Origin: UBA11606 sp049437325
Lineage (GTDB): Bacteria; Actinomycetota; Acidimicrobiia; Acidimicrobiales; Aldehydirespiratoraceae
Length of the DNA stretch: 20,784 nt
Assembly: GCA_049437325.1 (NCBI GenBank)
Contig: JBMTIM010000051.1
Location: 1-20,784 of the forward strand
Reading direction: 5' to 3'
Positions within the stretch are counted from its first letter, which is position 1; every line of letters starts with the position of its first letter. Of the stretch, positions 6,610-15,117 are shown in pieces. The notes beneath the pieces are model-generated. The model did no database searches. It saw nothing but the letters and a program-made list of their open reading frames with translations, and was not told where the DNA came from. Made by a program: the position numbers and the translations under genes.

Positions 6610-7494
6610 ATGGCACTCGCAATCGCCCTCATCGCGCTGGTGGTCCTCGGTGGCCTCGCTGCGCTCGTGACCCTCAAGGGTCGCGATGCCGACGAAGCCG
6701 TCGGCGTGTTGTCCAGCGAAACGCGCAAACGGGACCGAGCCTCGACTGTGCTCGGCGACGAGGCGGCGCTGACCGGCAAGCAAGTCGAAAAGGCACAGGT
6801 CCTCGAGCGCAAGGCCGCATCGAAAGAGTTGGTGCTCGCTGCACGACAGGCGGCCCCGCCGGCCCCGTACGTGCCGCCGGATCCTGAAGTCATCGGTGTC
6901 AGCCGTCGTCAGTTCTTCAACCGGACGATCGTGCTCATGATGCAGATCGGGCTCGGCGGATTCGGCCTGGCGTGCATTGCGTTCCTGTGGCCTCAGCTCG
7001 GTGGTGGCTTCGGTTCGGCGATCAAGGTCGGTCTCGTCAGCGACGTGCTGTCCGAGATCCGCAACAGCAACGGCTTCCTGTACCGCGCCGAGGGTCGCAT
7101 GTGGCTCACGGAGTACCCGAACGGAGCCGTGGAGAAGGCACGGACCACCTACTCCGGCCCGGAACTCGCCGGCATGGAAGCCGGACTTCAGCTCGGCCTC
7201 GACGGCGGCATCATCGCGCTCTACCAGAAGTGTCCTCACCTCGGCTGCCGAGTTCCTGAGTGTGTCACCTCACAATGGTTCGAGTGCCCCTGCCACGGTT
7301 CGCAGTACAACCGAGTCGGCGAAAAGCGCGGCGGCCCAGCCCCCCGTGGCATGGATCGCTTCGCCATGAGCGTCGATGCGTCGGGTGCCCTCACCGTCGA
7401 CACCGGTTCAATCATCCAAGGCCCACCGATCGGCACCAACACCACGGGCCAAGAGGCCGAGGGGCCGAACTGCATCGGCCAGTCTTCGCACTAG
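6610..7494 (+). CDS. Rieske [2Fe-2S] protein of the quinol:cytochrome c reductase, 294 aa
   Basis: It takes an electron from quinol and hands it to a c-type haem. Cluster motifs are CPHLGC (208-213) and CPCHGS (226-231); expected ligands are Cys208, His210, Cys226 and His229, with a Cys213-Cys228 disulfide. An additional Cys218 lies between them. The N-terminus has a membrane helix (2-22), a charged linker (23-97) rich in Arg/Lys, then a twin-arginine-like SRRQFF (98-103) before a second helix (about 107-128). This implies N-out topology with the second helix inserted by Tat, related to but shorter than the three-helix actinobacterial QcrA. GPAPRGMDRF (242-251) is typical of bacterial forms. 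The ATG follows GAGGAG. It sits between subunit IV and the dihaem cytochrome c. Confidence 0.95.
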   Translation: MALAIALIALVVLGGLAALVTLKGRDADEAVGVLSSETRKRDRASTVLGDEAALTGKQVEKAQVLERKAASKELVLAARQAAPPAPYVPPDPEVIGVSRRQFFNRTIVLMMQIGLGGFGLACIAFLWPQLGGGFGSAIKVGLVSDVLSEIRNSNGFLYRAEGRMWLTEYPNGAVEKARTTYSGPELAGMEAGLQLGLDGGIIALYQKCPHLGCRVPECVTSQWFECPCHGSQYNRVGEKRGGPAPRGMDRFAMSVDASGALTVDTGSIIQGPPIGTNTTGQEAEGPNCIGQSSH

Positions 7495-7539
7495 TAATCA
7501 CCACTTTCGACCCAGAATCCGAGAAACTCCGTCACGCGC

Positions 7540-9030
7540 ATGTTGCTCGCCGCCTCAACACAACGAACCATCGGCCTCGTCATCTTGGCGATCGTCTTCA
7601 TCGGTGGACTCGTCTACATCTATTTCAACATCCGTTCGGCCCGAGACGAGATCGGCTCAGAGATCGAGCTTGCTTCCAACCGCAAGCCGTATCTGTCCGA
7701 CGAGGAACTCGAGGGCAAGAAGCTCGACTTCGCCCTCGGGACCAGCCTCGTGCTGCTCACCATCACTGCGGTCACCCTGCCGCTGTACTGGCTGGGCGAA
7801 CCAGGTCGTCATGAGGGGCGGGATGTCGACACGTGGCGAATCTTCACCAACCGCGGTGAGGAGATCTACGTCGAGGGGGCCCAGTGCGTCAGTTGTCACG
7901 GCTCCGAGGGATCGGGCGGAGCCGTCAGCACGGCCATCACGTCAGCATCGGGCGAATTCATCGCCCAGGTGTCGTGGAAAGCGCCTGCACTGGACACCTT
8001 GCTGTCGCGCTATACCGAGGATGAGGTGCTCCACACGCTCAACTATGGCCGCAACGGTGTCATGCCGGCGTGGGGTGGCGGTGGCGGAGGTCCGCTCACC
8101 GACCAGCAACTCGAGGAAATCCTCTTCTACATCCGCGACATCCAAATTTCCGAGGAGGAGATCCGCGAGCAGGTCGCCGGCGGTGTCGAGGACGGCGCAA
8201 AAGAACTGATCATGGCAACGAGCACCGAGCCATGGGCGGTCGACCTCCGCGCTGCGAGAGCTGCGGCCGACGAGGCCGCCTGGGCTGTCACCCTCATCGC
8301 TCGCGACGAGTTCGGGTTCGACTGTGCTGCAGCCGAAGGTGTGCCGGAGTGTGGTGCCGCCGATGCGGCCCGTGACGCGCTTCGGGCATCGACCGATGCG
8401 GCGGCCGGGCCGCTGCAGGCTGCGTTCGAGGCGTGGTGGGCTGACGTGCAGGCTGCCCAGCAAACCGCCCGGGACATGGCACTCGCAGCCGACGGGTCCC
8501 TCGCCGAAGAGGGCAACGAAGAGCAGTGGCGATTCGCCGCCCTCGAGATCCTGTCGACCCCCGACGCGTTCGAGGGCCAGGCGGCATATCTGCAGTACGG
8601 CGAAATCCTGTTTGCGAACGAGGCCGCAGCGGGCACCTACAGCTGCGCCCGCTGCCACACCTACGGCTGGAGCTTCGACGCAACCGGTCCGTACATGCTC
8701 GAAACGAACGGCACCGACGAAGCCATTCTCGACGAGTACGTGCAGGGTGGTGGCTTCTTCGGCCCGAACCTCCGAGGCGGGTCGACGCTCGACCAGTTCG
8801 AGACGGCCGGTGGTCATGCGTCGTTCATCGAGCGTGGCCAGGCCATCGGCGCGGCGTACGGCCGCGGCGGCTCAGGGGGCAACGGCCAGATGCCCGGGTT
8901 CGGCCCGCTCACCGAGTCGAACCCACAGGGGCCGGGCATGGGTCCAGGCTCAGGCGTCGAGTTCCGGTACCCGGCGCTGCTCACCGCTGATCAGATCGAT
9001 GCGATCGTGGCGTTCGAGAGGACACTCTGA
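7540..9030 (+). CDS. Membrane-bound dihaem cytochrome c, 496 aa
   Basis: Likely the c-haem subunit that accepts electrons from the Rieske protein. Two membrane helices are visible (about 10-29 and 64-85). Then comes haem domain 1 with CVSCH (116-120) and probable Met175 in NGVMPAWGG, and haem domain 2 with CARCH (369-373) and probable Met451 in GQMPGFG. The domains are separated by an Ala/Glu-rich, probably helical segment of about 150 residues (205-350) without a known domain and containing Cys262 and Cys271. With both helices crossing, the N-terminus and the haem domains lie on the outside. The ATG at 7540 has only a weak GAGAAA upstream, and the 45-base gap before it is the largest in the plus-strand unit. 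Its stop overlaps the next ATG (TGATG). Confidence 0.9.
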   Translation: MLLAASTQRTIGLVILAIVFIGGLVYIYFNIRSARDEIGSEIELASNRKPYLSDEELEGKKLDFALGTSLVLLTITAVTLPLYWLGEPGRHEGRDVDTWRIFTNRGEEIYVEGAQCVSCHGSEGSGGAVSTAITSASGEFIAQVSWKAPALDTLLSRYTEDEVLHTLNYGRNGVMPAWGGGGGGPLTDQQLEEILFYIRDIQISEEEIREQVAGGVEDGAKELIMATSTEPWAVDLRAARAAADEAAWAVTLIARDEFGFDCAAAEGVPECGAADAARDALRASTDAAAGPLQAAFEAWWADVQAAQQTARDMALAADGSLAEEGNEEQWRFAALEILSTPDAFEGQAAYLQYGEILFANEAAAGTYSCARCHTYGWSFDATGPYMLETNGTDEAILDEYVQGGGFFGPNLRGGSTLDQFETAGGHASFIERGQAIGAAYGRGGSGGNGQMPGFGPLTESNPQGPGMGPGSGVEFRYPALLTADQIDAIVAFERTL

Positions 9031-10148
9031 TGGAGATGATCGACCTCATCGCAGGTCTCGCCTGGGACCCTGAAATCCGCGGCTTCCTGGCCGTGCTCGC
9101 CGGCGCCATCACCTGGATGGGTTCGATCTGGCTCCTGCTCAGCACCAACTCCGGGCCCCGCCTCGGCACCATGCTTGCGCTCGCCGGCTTCTTCGGCTGG
9201 ATGGCGATCATGGGTTCGATCTGGTGGATCTACGGCATCGGCTGGACCGGTGATGCGCCGACCTGGGGCGAGGTCGAGATTGTCGAAGGCACCGACGACG
9301 AGGGCCACTTGACCTACGCCGCACTCGACGAGGCGAACGCCCTGCAGTCCGAGTCGCTGCCCACTGCCCACGAGATCGTGGTCGCGGCTGCAGCCGAAGC
9401 AGATGCCGAATTCGGATCGGGCTGGCTCACCTCGGACACCAGCGGCCTGAGCGGCGACGAGGCCAAGCGCCTGATCGAGGTCCAGACCGCCTGGCTCGAG
9501 TACGGCATCGTCACCGTCGACAGTCTCACGGCCGATCAGACCGATGGGCTGAGCCAGAGCGAAATCGCCGACCTGGCCGCCGAAGAGCAGGCGAAGAACG
9601 AAGCCACCACCAGGTCGGAGCTTGCCGCGGTCGCCCCTGGCCTCATCGATCAGGAATCCGCCGCACTCGGTGGTTGGACCCTGCTCTCGACTGCGGAGGC
9701 CGGCGAGGCGCAGGCATCGGCCATTGCGATGATCCTGGAGTCGAACGACTTCTCGTTCGGGACGCAGACCGAGTTCAAACTGCTCGATGCCTTCACGATC
9801 GGTGGCAAGAGGGGTCTTCCCGAAGACCCGAGCATGTTGGATCGGGTCTGGACCAAGATCCGACAAACCGCACAGATCACGCACCCCACGCGCTATGGCG
9901 TGATTCAGCTGCAACAGGTCACCGAGGAGTCGATCACCAATCTTCCGGGCACCGCTCCGCAGCGACCGGTTGTCGACGCTGCAGAGCCGATCATCTCGGT
10001 GGTGATGATCCGTGACCTCGGCAATGTTCGTCTGCGCCCGGCCATGGTCACGATTGGTTCGCTGCTGATCTTCTTCGCTCTCTGCTACATGCTTCATGAA
10101 CGGGACAAGCTCGTGATGGCGCGGCGGGCCGAGTTCGAAGGGGCGTAA
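9030..10148 (+). CDS. Unknown membrane protein with large soluble domain, 372 aa
   Basis: I do not recognise the family. Membrane helices are about 17-38, 46-70 and 337-356. The first two form a Gly/Trp-rich hairpin with a GW/IW pattern (GFFGWMAIMGSIWWIYGIGW, 53-72). Between helices 2 and 3 lies about 265 residues with many acidic residues and Ala-rich helical stretches (about 110-235). No haem, Fe-S or catalytic motif is visible, and the only Cys is Cys352 in helix 3. The ATG overlaps the stop of the dihaem cytochrome gene and the stop lies 3 bases before nuoA, so it is co-expressed with both complexes. A structural or assembly role in the reductase, or a link between the two complexes, is possible; this is inference. 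Confidence 0.82.
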   Translation: MEMIDLIAGLAWDPEIRGFLAVLAGAITWMGSIWLLLSTNSGPRLGTMLALAGFFGWMAIMGSIWWIYGIGWTGDAPTWGEVEIVEGTDDEGHLTYAALDEANALQSESLPTAHEIVVAAAAEADAEFGSGWLTSDTSGLSGDEAKRLIEVQTAWLEYGIVTVDSLTADQTDGLSQSEIADLAAEEQAKNEATTRSELAAVAPGLIDQESAALGGWTLLSTAEAGEAQASAIAMILESNDFSFGTQTEFKLLDAFTIGGKRGLPEDPSMLDRVWTKIRQTAQITHPTRYGVIQLQQVTEESITNLPGTAPQRPVVDAAEPIISVVMIRDLGNVRLRPAMVTIGSLLIFFALCYMLHERDKLVMARRAEFEGA

Positions 10149-10151
10149 GCC

Positions 10152-10643
10152 GTGCTGGGCCAGTACCTGCCCCTGCTGGCGCTGTTCGTGCTGGCCTGCT
10201 TGTTTGCGGCCGGCAGCTTCGTCGCCTCGGGCCTGCTGGCTCCCCGCAACCCCTCGGCTGCGAAACGCGCCGCCTACGAATGCGGCATCGTCCCGACCAA
10301 GGAAACTCCCGAACGGTTCCCGGTGAAGTTCTTCCTGGTTGCGATGATCTTCATCGTCTTCGACATCGAGATCATCTTCTTCTACCCGTATGCGGTCGCC
10401 TACGGAGGTTTGGGCTTCTTCGGCCTCGTCGTCATCATGGTGTTCACGTTCGCAGTCTTCGAATCGTTCGTGTACTTGATCTCCAACGGTGCGCTCGAGT
10501 GGGGGCCTCTCAAACAGTCCATGGCACCGTCCGGTGCCGTGTCGCCCGGGCGGACCGCAGAGTCGACGATCCGACGCGTCGGCACCGACGGTCGGGAACC
10601 CACGCTCGCCGACGGTCGCCGTGAGTCTGGCGAGGCAGCCTGA
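10152..10643 (+). CDS. nuoA: NADH-quinone oxidoreductase subunit A
   Basis: Membrane subunit of complex I. It shows the family signature YECGIVP (42-48) followed by RFPVKFFLVAMIFIVFDIEI (55-74), with conserved acidic residues in the second helix, and three membrane helices (about 5-28, 58-80, 87-108). NuoA is usually about 120 residues; here a polar tail of about 40 residues (from about 123), rich in Arg, Gly and Ser, follows. The start is GTG at 10152, with AAGGGG in the end of the preceding gene. The gap to the preceding unknown membrane protein is 3 bases, and the stop overlaps nuoB (TGATG). Confidence 0.96.
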   Translation: MLGQYLPLLALFVLACLFAAGSFVASGLLAPRNPSAAKRAAYECGIVPTKETPERFPVKFFLVAMIFIVFDIEIIFFYPYAVAYGGLGFFGLVVIMVFTFAVFESFVYLISNGALEWGPLKQSMAPSGAVSPGRTAESTIRRVGTDGREPTLADGRRESGEAA

Positions 10644-11236
10644 TGAAGATCCCAGGGCTTGGTGATTCTGCGGCCATTGCCGAACAAGGCCTCGAAGGCT
10701 TTGAACACAACTTCATCACGGGCAATGTCGAGAACCTGGTGCAATGGGCCCGGGCCCGGAGCCTCTGGCCCGCCACCTTCGGCCTGGCCTGCTGCGCGAT
10801 CGAGATGATGGCGACCGGAGCAGCTCATTACGACCTGGCCCGCTATGGCATGGAGACCTTCCGTGCATCGCCTCGCCAAGCCGATCTCATGATCGTTGCG
10901 GGTCGTGTGAGCCAAAAGATGGCACCGGTGCTGCGCCAGGTCTACGACCAGATGATGGAGCCCAAGTGGGTCATCTCCATGGGGGTGTGTGCCTCGAGCG
11001 GCGGCATGTTCAACAACTACGCAATCGTGCAGGGTGTCGATCAAATCGTGCCGGTCGACGTGTATGCGCCGGGTTGCCCACCGGGGCCGGAGACGCTGCT
11101 CCATGCGATCTTCACGGTGCACGAGAAGATCCAATCCGGTGAACTCACCCAGCGCCGCAAGGAACACGGCGGCGGTGCCGGTATCACCATCGAGCAGCGC
11201 GACGGTCAAACCGCCGGCCTGACGATCGGGGGCTGA
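10643..11236 (+). CDS. nuoB: NADH-quinone oxidoreductase subunit B (cluster N2)
   Basis: Peripheral-arm subunit carrying the terminal [4Fe-4S] cluster N2, which reduces quinone. Ligands are Cys50 and Cys51 in GLACCAIEM, Cys116 in GVCASSGGMF and Cys145 in APGCPP. ARYGMETFRASPRQADLMIV (66-85) is the family core. The tail after about residue 165 is Gly-rich and polar. The ATG overlaps the stop of nuoA by one base. Confidence 0.97.
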   Translation: MKIPGLGDSAAIAEQGLEGFEHNFITGNVENLVQWARARSLWPATFGLACCAIEMMATGAAHYDLARYGMETFRASPRQADLMIVAGRVSQKMAPVLRQVYDQMMEPKWVISMGVCASSGGMFNNYAIVQGVDQIVPVDVYAPGCPPGPETLLHAIFTVHEKIQSGELTQRRKEHGGGAGITIEQRDGQTAGLTIGG

Positions 11237-11238
11237 CG

Positions 11239-11763
11239 GTGAGCGACGAAGCGGAAATCGCCGAGGAGGCGACGCAAGAGGACGCGGCCGCAGCGAGCAC
11301 ACGATTCGGAATGCTCGACGCAGGTGATGGTGTGCTGCACGCCAGCGTCGACACCTACCTCGCAGGCTGTGCCGAGGCGCGGGCCGACGGCTTCGGTCAG
11401 CTGATCGATCTGACTGCAGTCGACTACCTCACCTACGGCGCCCCCCGGAACCTCCCCGACGGTGTCGAGGCCGAACGCTTCGAGGTTGTCACGCAACTCA
11501 TCAACCACAGCACCCGCGAACGCATCCGCATTCGCACACAGGTGAGTGCCGACGAACCCGTTCTGCCCACCCTGTTCGACCTCTGGCCGGGCGCGGAAAA
11601 TCTCGAACGAGAGGTCTACGACATGTTCGGGATCGAATTCGCCGACCATCCCGACATGAGCCGAATTCTGATGCCCGAAGAGTGGGTGGGTCATCCACTC
11701 CGCAAGGACTACGCCATCGGCTCGATTCCCGTGCAGTTCAAGGCAGCGAGCAACGAGCGATGA
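11239..11763 (+). CDS. nuoC: NADH-quinone oxidoreductase subunit C
   Basis: Peripheral-arm 30-kDa-type subunit. The typical C-terminal region is present: WPGAENLEREVYDMFGIEF (115-133), then HPDMSRILMPEEWVGHPLRKDY (136-157). The N-terminal 20 residues are acidic and probably flexible. It is a separate protein, not fused to NuoD as in E. coli. The GTG start lies 2 bases after the stop of nuoB; the stop overlaps the ATG of nuoD (ATGA). Confidence 0.95.
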   Translation: MSDEAEIAEEATQEDAAAASTRFGMLDAGDGVLHASVDTYLAGCAEARADGFGQLIDLTAVDYLTYGAPRNLPDGVEAERFEVVTQLINHSTRERIRIRTQVSADEPVLPTLFDLWPGAENLEREVYDMFGIEFADHPDMSRILMPEEWVGHPLRKDYAIGSIPVQFKAASNER

Positions 11764-13055
11764 CGGTCACCGAGAACGACGAGACGATCGACGGCGCCGA
11801 GCGTGTCAGGCGCCGAGGTGATGATGCTGCGGTCCTGCGGCTGAGCGAAGCCGAAGCAGCGATGATCGGTGCCGACCCCTCGGCATCCGACGACGAACGA
11901 GTCTTGCTCAACATGGGTCCGTCGCACCCGTCGACCCATGGGGTGCTTCGGCTCATGCTCGAGATGGAGGGTGAGACGATCCTGCGCAGCAAGCCGGTCG
12001 TCGGCTACCTGCACACCGGCATGGAGAAGCAGGCCGAGCAGCTCACGTTCCTGCAGGGCTGCACCAACGTCACGCGTATGGACTACGCCTCGCCGCTCTT
12101 CACCGAGTTGGCGTTCAGCCTTGCCACCGAGAAGCTCCTCGGTATCGACGTCCCCGAGCGTGCGGTGTGGATCCGCATGCTGATGAGCGAACTCAATCGC
12201 ATGAGTTCACACCTGCTCTTCATGGCGACCAACGGCATGGATCTCGGCGCGGTGTCGATGATGATCTACGGCTGGCGGGAGCGAGAGGAAGTGCTGCGGT
12301 TCCTCGAAAAAGTCACCGGTCTCCGCATGAACCACAACTACATCCGGCCGGGTGGCGTGGCAGCCGATCTCCCTGACGGATGGCAGGCCGACGTCGAGCG
12401 CCTGCTCGAACTGATTCCGCCGCGCCTCGAGGAATACGACATCCTCATGACCGGTCAGCCGATCTGGCGTGAGCGACTGCAAGGTGTGGGAGTGCTCAAC
12501 GCCGACGAGGCGCTGGCGTTGTCCGCGACCGGGCCGATCCTGCGTTCCACCGGCTACGCCTGGGACCTTCGTCGCGACGAGCCATACCTCGCCTATCCCG
12601 ACGTCGACTTCGACGTCATCGTCGGTTCGTTCGGTGACAGCTACGACCGCTATGCGATTCGGCTCAACGAGATCCGCGAGTCGATGCGAATCGTCGAGCA
12701 GATTCTCGATCGCATGCCGTCAGGTGATTACCGGATCCAGGACAAGAAGGTCACGCCCCCGCCGCGCGTGCGCATCGACGAATCGATGGAAGCACTCATC
12801 CATCACTTCAAGATCTTCACCGAGGGCTTCAAGGTGCCCGAGGGTGAGGCGTACGCAGCGGTGGAGTCCCCGCGTGGTGAACTCGGCGTCTACATGGTGA
12901 GTGACGGCAGTTCCACCCCGTACCGAATGCATGTGAGAGGCCCGAGCTACATCAACCTCCAGACCATGCCGCACCTGATGCAGGGGGGTCTGATCGCCGA
13001 CGGCGTCGCCATCATCTCCAGTGTTGATCCGATCATGGGTGAGGTCGATCGATGA
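11760..13055 (+). CDS. nuoD: NADH-quinone oxidoreductase subunit D
   Basis: The 49-kDa-type subunit, which with NuoB forms the quinone pocket. HPSTHG (56-61) and RMDY (106-109) place the quinone-head residues at His60 and Tyr109, the same 49-residue spacing as in bovine complex I (His59/Tyr108). GYLHTGMEK (82-90) and the C-terminal DPIMGEVDR are also typical. The protein is 431 aa, with an N-terminal extension of about 45 polar residues before the conserved core. The ATG at 11760 overlaps the stop of nuoC and is preferred to earlier in-frame codons inside nuoC. Confidence 0.96.
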   Translation: MTVTENDETIDGAERVRRRGDDAAVLRLSEAEAAMIGADPSASDDERVLLNMGPSHPSTHGVLRLMLEMEGETILRSKPVVGYLHTGMEKQAEQLTFLQGCTNVTRMDYASPLFTELAFSLATEKLLGIDVPERAVWIRMLMSELNRMSSHLLFMATNGMDLGAVSMMIYGWREREEVLRFLEKVTGLRMNHNYIRPGGVAADLPDGWQADVERLLELIPPRLEEYDILMTGQPIWRERLQGVGVLNADEALALSATGPILRSTGYAWDLRRDEPYLAYPDVDFDVIVGSFGDSYDRYAIRLNEIRESMRIVEQILDRMPSGDYRIQDKKVTPPPRVRIDESMEALIHHFKIFTEGFKVPEGEAYAAVESPRGELGVYMVSDGSSTPYRMHVRGPSYINLQTMPHLMQGGLIADGVAIISSVDPIMGEVDR

Positions 13056-13696
13056 GTTACTTCACCCCAGAGAACCTTGCGATCGCGCACGAGACCATCT
13101 CCCGGTACCCGGTTGCGAAGTCGGCGCTCATCCCTCTCCTGCACCTTGCACAGGAACAGGAGGGGTGGGTCACCGATGACGCCATGCGGCAGATCGCCGA
13201 ACTGACCGACACCACCCCCGCCGAGGTCAAGGGAACCGGTTCGTTCTACGAGATGTTCAAGTTCCATCCGGTGGGCAAGTACCTGGTCAATGTGTGCACC
13301 AACCTGTCGTGCCAGCTGCTGGGTGGCGAGGAACTTCTCGCCCACGCAGAGAAGACCCTTGGCGTCAAGGCCGGGGGCACCACAGCCGATGGCATGTTCA
13401 CGATCGAGGATGTCGAGTGCATTGCGGCGTGCACGGAGGCCCCGTGCCTCCAGGTCAACTACCGATATCGCCTGCGGGTCAGCGACGAAGACTTCGACGG
13501 TTTGATCGATGACATCCGCAACGGTCGCGCAGACGACATTCCCGAGCACGGCACGCTCGGCCGCGTGCGTCAACACATCCCGGCCGGGTCCATGGCCGGC
13601 ATCGTTCCGCCCGAGCAGGCCAACGAACGCCCGGTCTGGTTGGCTCGAAACGACGAGCCGGCGTCCGGTGGAACCGACCAAGGTGAGGAAGCATGA
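13052..13696 (+). CDS. nuoE: NADH-quinone oxidoreductase subunit E (cluster N1a)
   Basis: The 24-kDa-type thioredoxin-fold subunit with [2Fe-2S] cluster N1a. Ligands are Cys82 and Cys87 (CTNLSC) and Cys123 and Cys127 (CIAAC). At 214 aa it is longer than the usual 160-170 because of a polar C-terminal tail of about 50 residues (from about 165). The ATG overlaps the stop of nuoD (ATGA), and its own stop overlaps nuoF in the same way. Confidence 0.96.
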   Translation: MSYFTPENLAIAHETISRYPVAKSALIPLLHLAQEQEGWVTDDAMRQIAELTDTTPAEVKGTGSFYEMFKFHPVGKYLVNVCTNLSCQLLGGEELLAHAEKTLGVKAGGTTADGMFTIEDVECIAACTEAPCLQVNYRYRLRVSDEDFDGLIDDIRNGRADDIPEHGTLGRVRQHIPAGSMAGIVPPEQANERPVWLARNDEPASGGTDQGEEA

Positions 13697-15117
13697 GCCA
13701 CTTCGTTCCCCACGCGCCCGGCTACGTCGACAACGGTGGCCCCAAGATCGTCACATCACGATTCGAGCACGACGACAGTTTCACCCTCGAGCGGTACGAG
13801 GCGACCGACGGCTATGAAGGGTTGCGTCGTGCACTCGACCGCACCCCGGCTCAGGTCCATGACGAGGTCCGCGACGCAACCGTTCTCGGCCGCGGGGGCG
13901 CAGGTTTTCCCGCCGGCGTCAAATGGGGCTTCATGCCACCGGGCAAGTTTCCGTACTACCTCGTGGTCAACGGGGATGAGTCCGAGCCGGGAACCTACAA
14001 AGACCGACTGCTCATGGAACGCGACCCGCACCAGCTGATCGAGGGTTGTCTCATCACCTGCTATGCGCTCGGTCTCGCCCAGTGCTTCCTCTATGTCCGT
14101 GGCGAGATGGCACTCGCGCAGGAACGCCTTGCCCGTGCGCTCAACGACGCCTACGCCAAGGGGTACGTCGGAAAGAACATCCTCGGCACCGAGTTCAGCG
14201 TCGACATCACCCTGACCTGGGGTGCAGGGGCGTACATCGTCGGTGAGGAGACGGCGCTCATCGAATCGCTCGAAGGAAATCGCGGCATGCCGCGTCTCAA
14301 GCCACCGTACTTCCCGGCGGCGATCGGCCTGTACGGTCAGCCGACGATCGTCAACAACGTGGAGACGCTGAGCAACCTGCCGTGGTTGATGATGAACGGT
14401 GCCGAGGCGTACAAGCAGTTCGGCTCGGAGGCCTCACCGGGCACGCGCATGGTGGCGATCTCTGGACATGTGAAACGGCCGGGGGTGTACGAGATCGAGC
14501 AGGGCATCACGACATTCCGCGACCTCTTCTACGGTGACGATTTCTGCCAGGGCATCCGCGACGACAACGAGCTGAAGATGTTCGTGCCGGGCGGCGGCTC
14601 TGCACCATGGTTCTTCCCGGAGCAACTCGACCTTCCCCTCGAGGGGCGTGTTGTCGGCAGCGAGGGATCGATGCTCGGCTCCGGCGCGATCATGGTGATG
14701 GACGAGACCACCGACGCCGTCAAAGCGGCCCTCCGGTTGGTCCGCTTCTACGCCCGCGAGTCGTGCGGCAAATGCACCCCGTGTCGCGAAGGCACCACCT
14801 GGGAAGAACGGGTGTTGCAGCGCATCCTCGACGGTGAGGGCCGGCCGAGTGACATCGACATGCTGCTCGACATCGCCGACAACATCAGCCCGGGGCCATA
14901 CCCTGTGGCAGCCGATCCGACCCAGGGGCTCGATGCTGTTCCGTTCCCGCCGAAACAGACGACGATCTGTCCGCTCGGTCCGTCGTCGGTGGCTCCCATC
15001 ACCTCGACGATCCGGCGGTTCCGGCACGAGTACGACGCCAAGATCACCAAGCGCGACGCCATTCCGGTCACCGCTGCTGCGATGACCACGGCGCCCGGCA
15101 ACAGCGAGGGCGGCTGA
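13693..15117 (+). CDS. nuoF: NADH-quinone oxidoreductase subunit F (NADH/FMN binding, cluster N3)
   Basis: The NADH-oxidising subunit. The FMN/NADH glycine-rich motif GRGGAGFPAG is at 66-75, NGDESEPGT follows at about 93-101, and GAGAYIVGEETALIESLEG (177-195) matches the family. N3 ligands are Cys358, Cys361 and Cys364 (SCGKCTPC) and Cys426 (ICPLG). Between the helix after the first three Cys and Cys426 there is a Pro-rich insertion of roughly 20 residues (about 396-422) compared with E. coli. The C-terminal tail (from about 455) is Ala/Thr-rich. The start overlaps the stop of nuoE and the stop overlaps nuoG by one base. Confidence 0.97.
   Translation: MSHFVPHAPGYVDNGGPKIVTSRFEHDDSFTLERYEATDGYEGLRRALDRTPAQVHDEVRDATVLGRGGAGFPAGVKWGFMPPGKFPYYLVVNGDESEPGTYKDRLLMERDPHQLIEGCLITCYALGLAQCFLYVRGEMALAQERLARALNDAYAKGYVGKNILGTEFSVDITLTWGAGAYIVGEETALIESLEGNRGMPRLKPPYFPAAIGLYGQPTIVNNVETLSNLPWLMMNGAEAYKQFGSEASPGTRMVAISGHVKRPGVYEIEQGITTFRDLFYGDDFCQGIRDDNELKMFVPGGGSAPWFFPEQLDLPLEGRVVGSEGSMLGSGAIMVMDETTDAVKAALRLVRFYARESCGKCTPCREGTTWEERVLQRILDGEGRPSDIDMLLDIADNISPGPYPVAADPTQGLDAVPFPPKQTTICPLGPSSVAPITSTIRRFRHEYDAKITKRDAIPVTAAAMTTAPGNSEGG

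Noticed and set aside
5685..6887. A 400-codon plus-strand open frame
   Set aside because: It overlaps cytochrome b, subunit IV and Rieske genes in another frame and is Arg/Ser/Gly-rich without any motif.
5974..7239. A 421-codon minus-strand open frame
   Set aside because: It is antisense to the well-supported subunit IV and Rieske genes and rich in Glu, Asp, Arg and His without a fold pattern.
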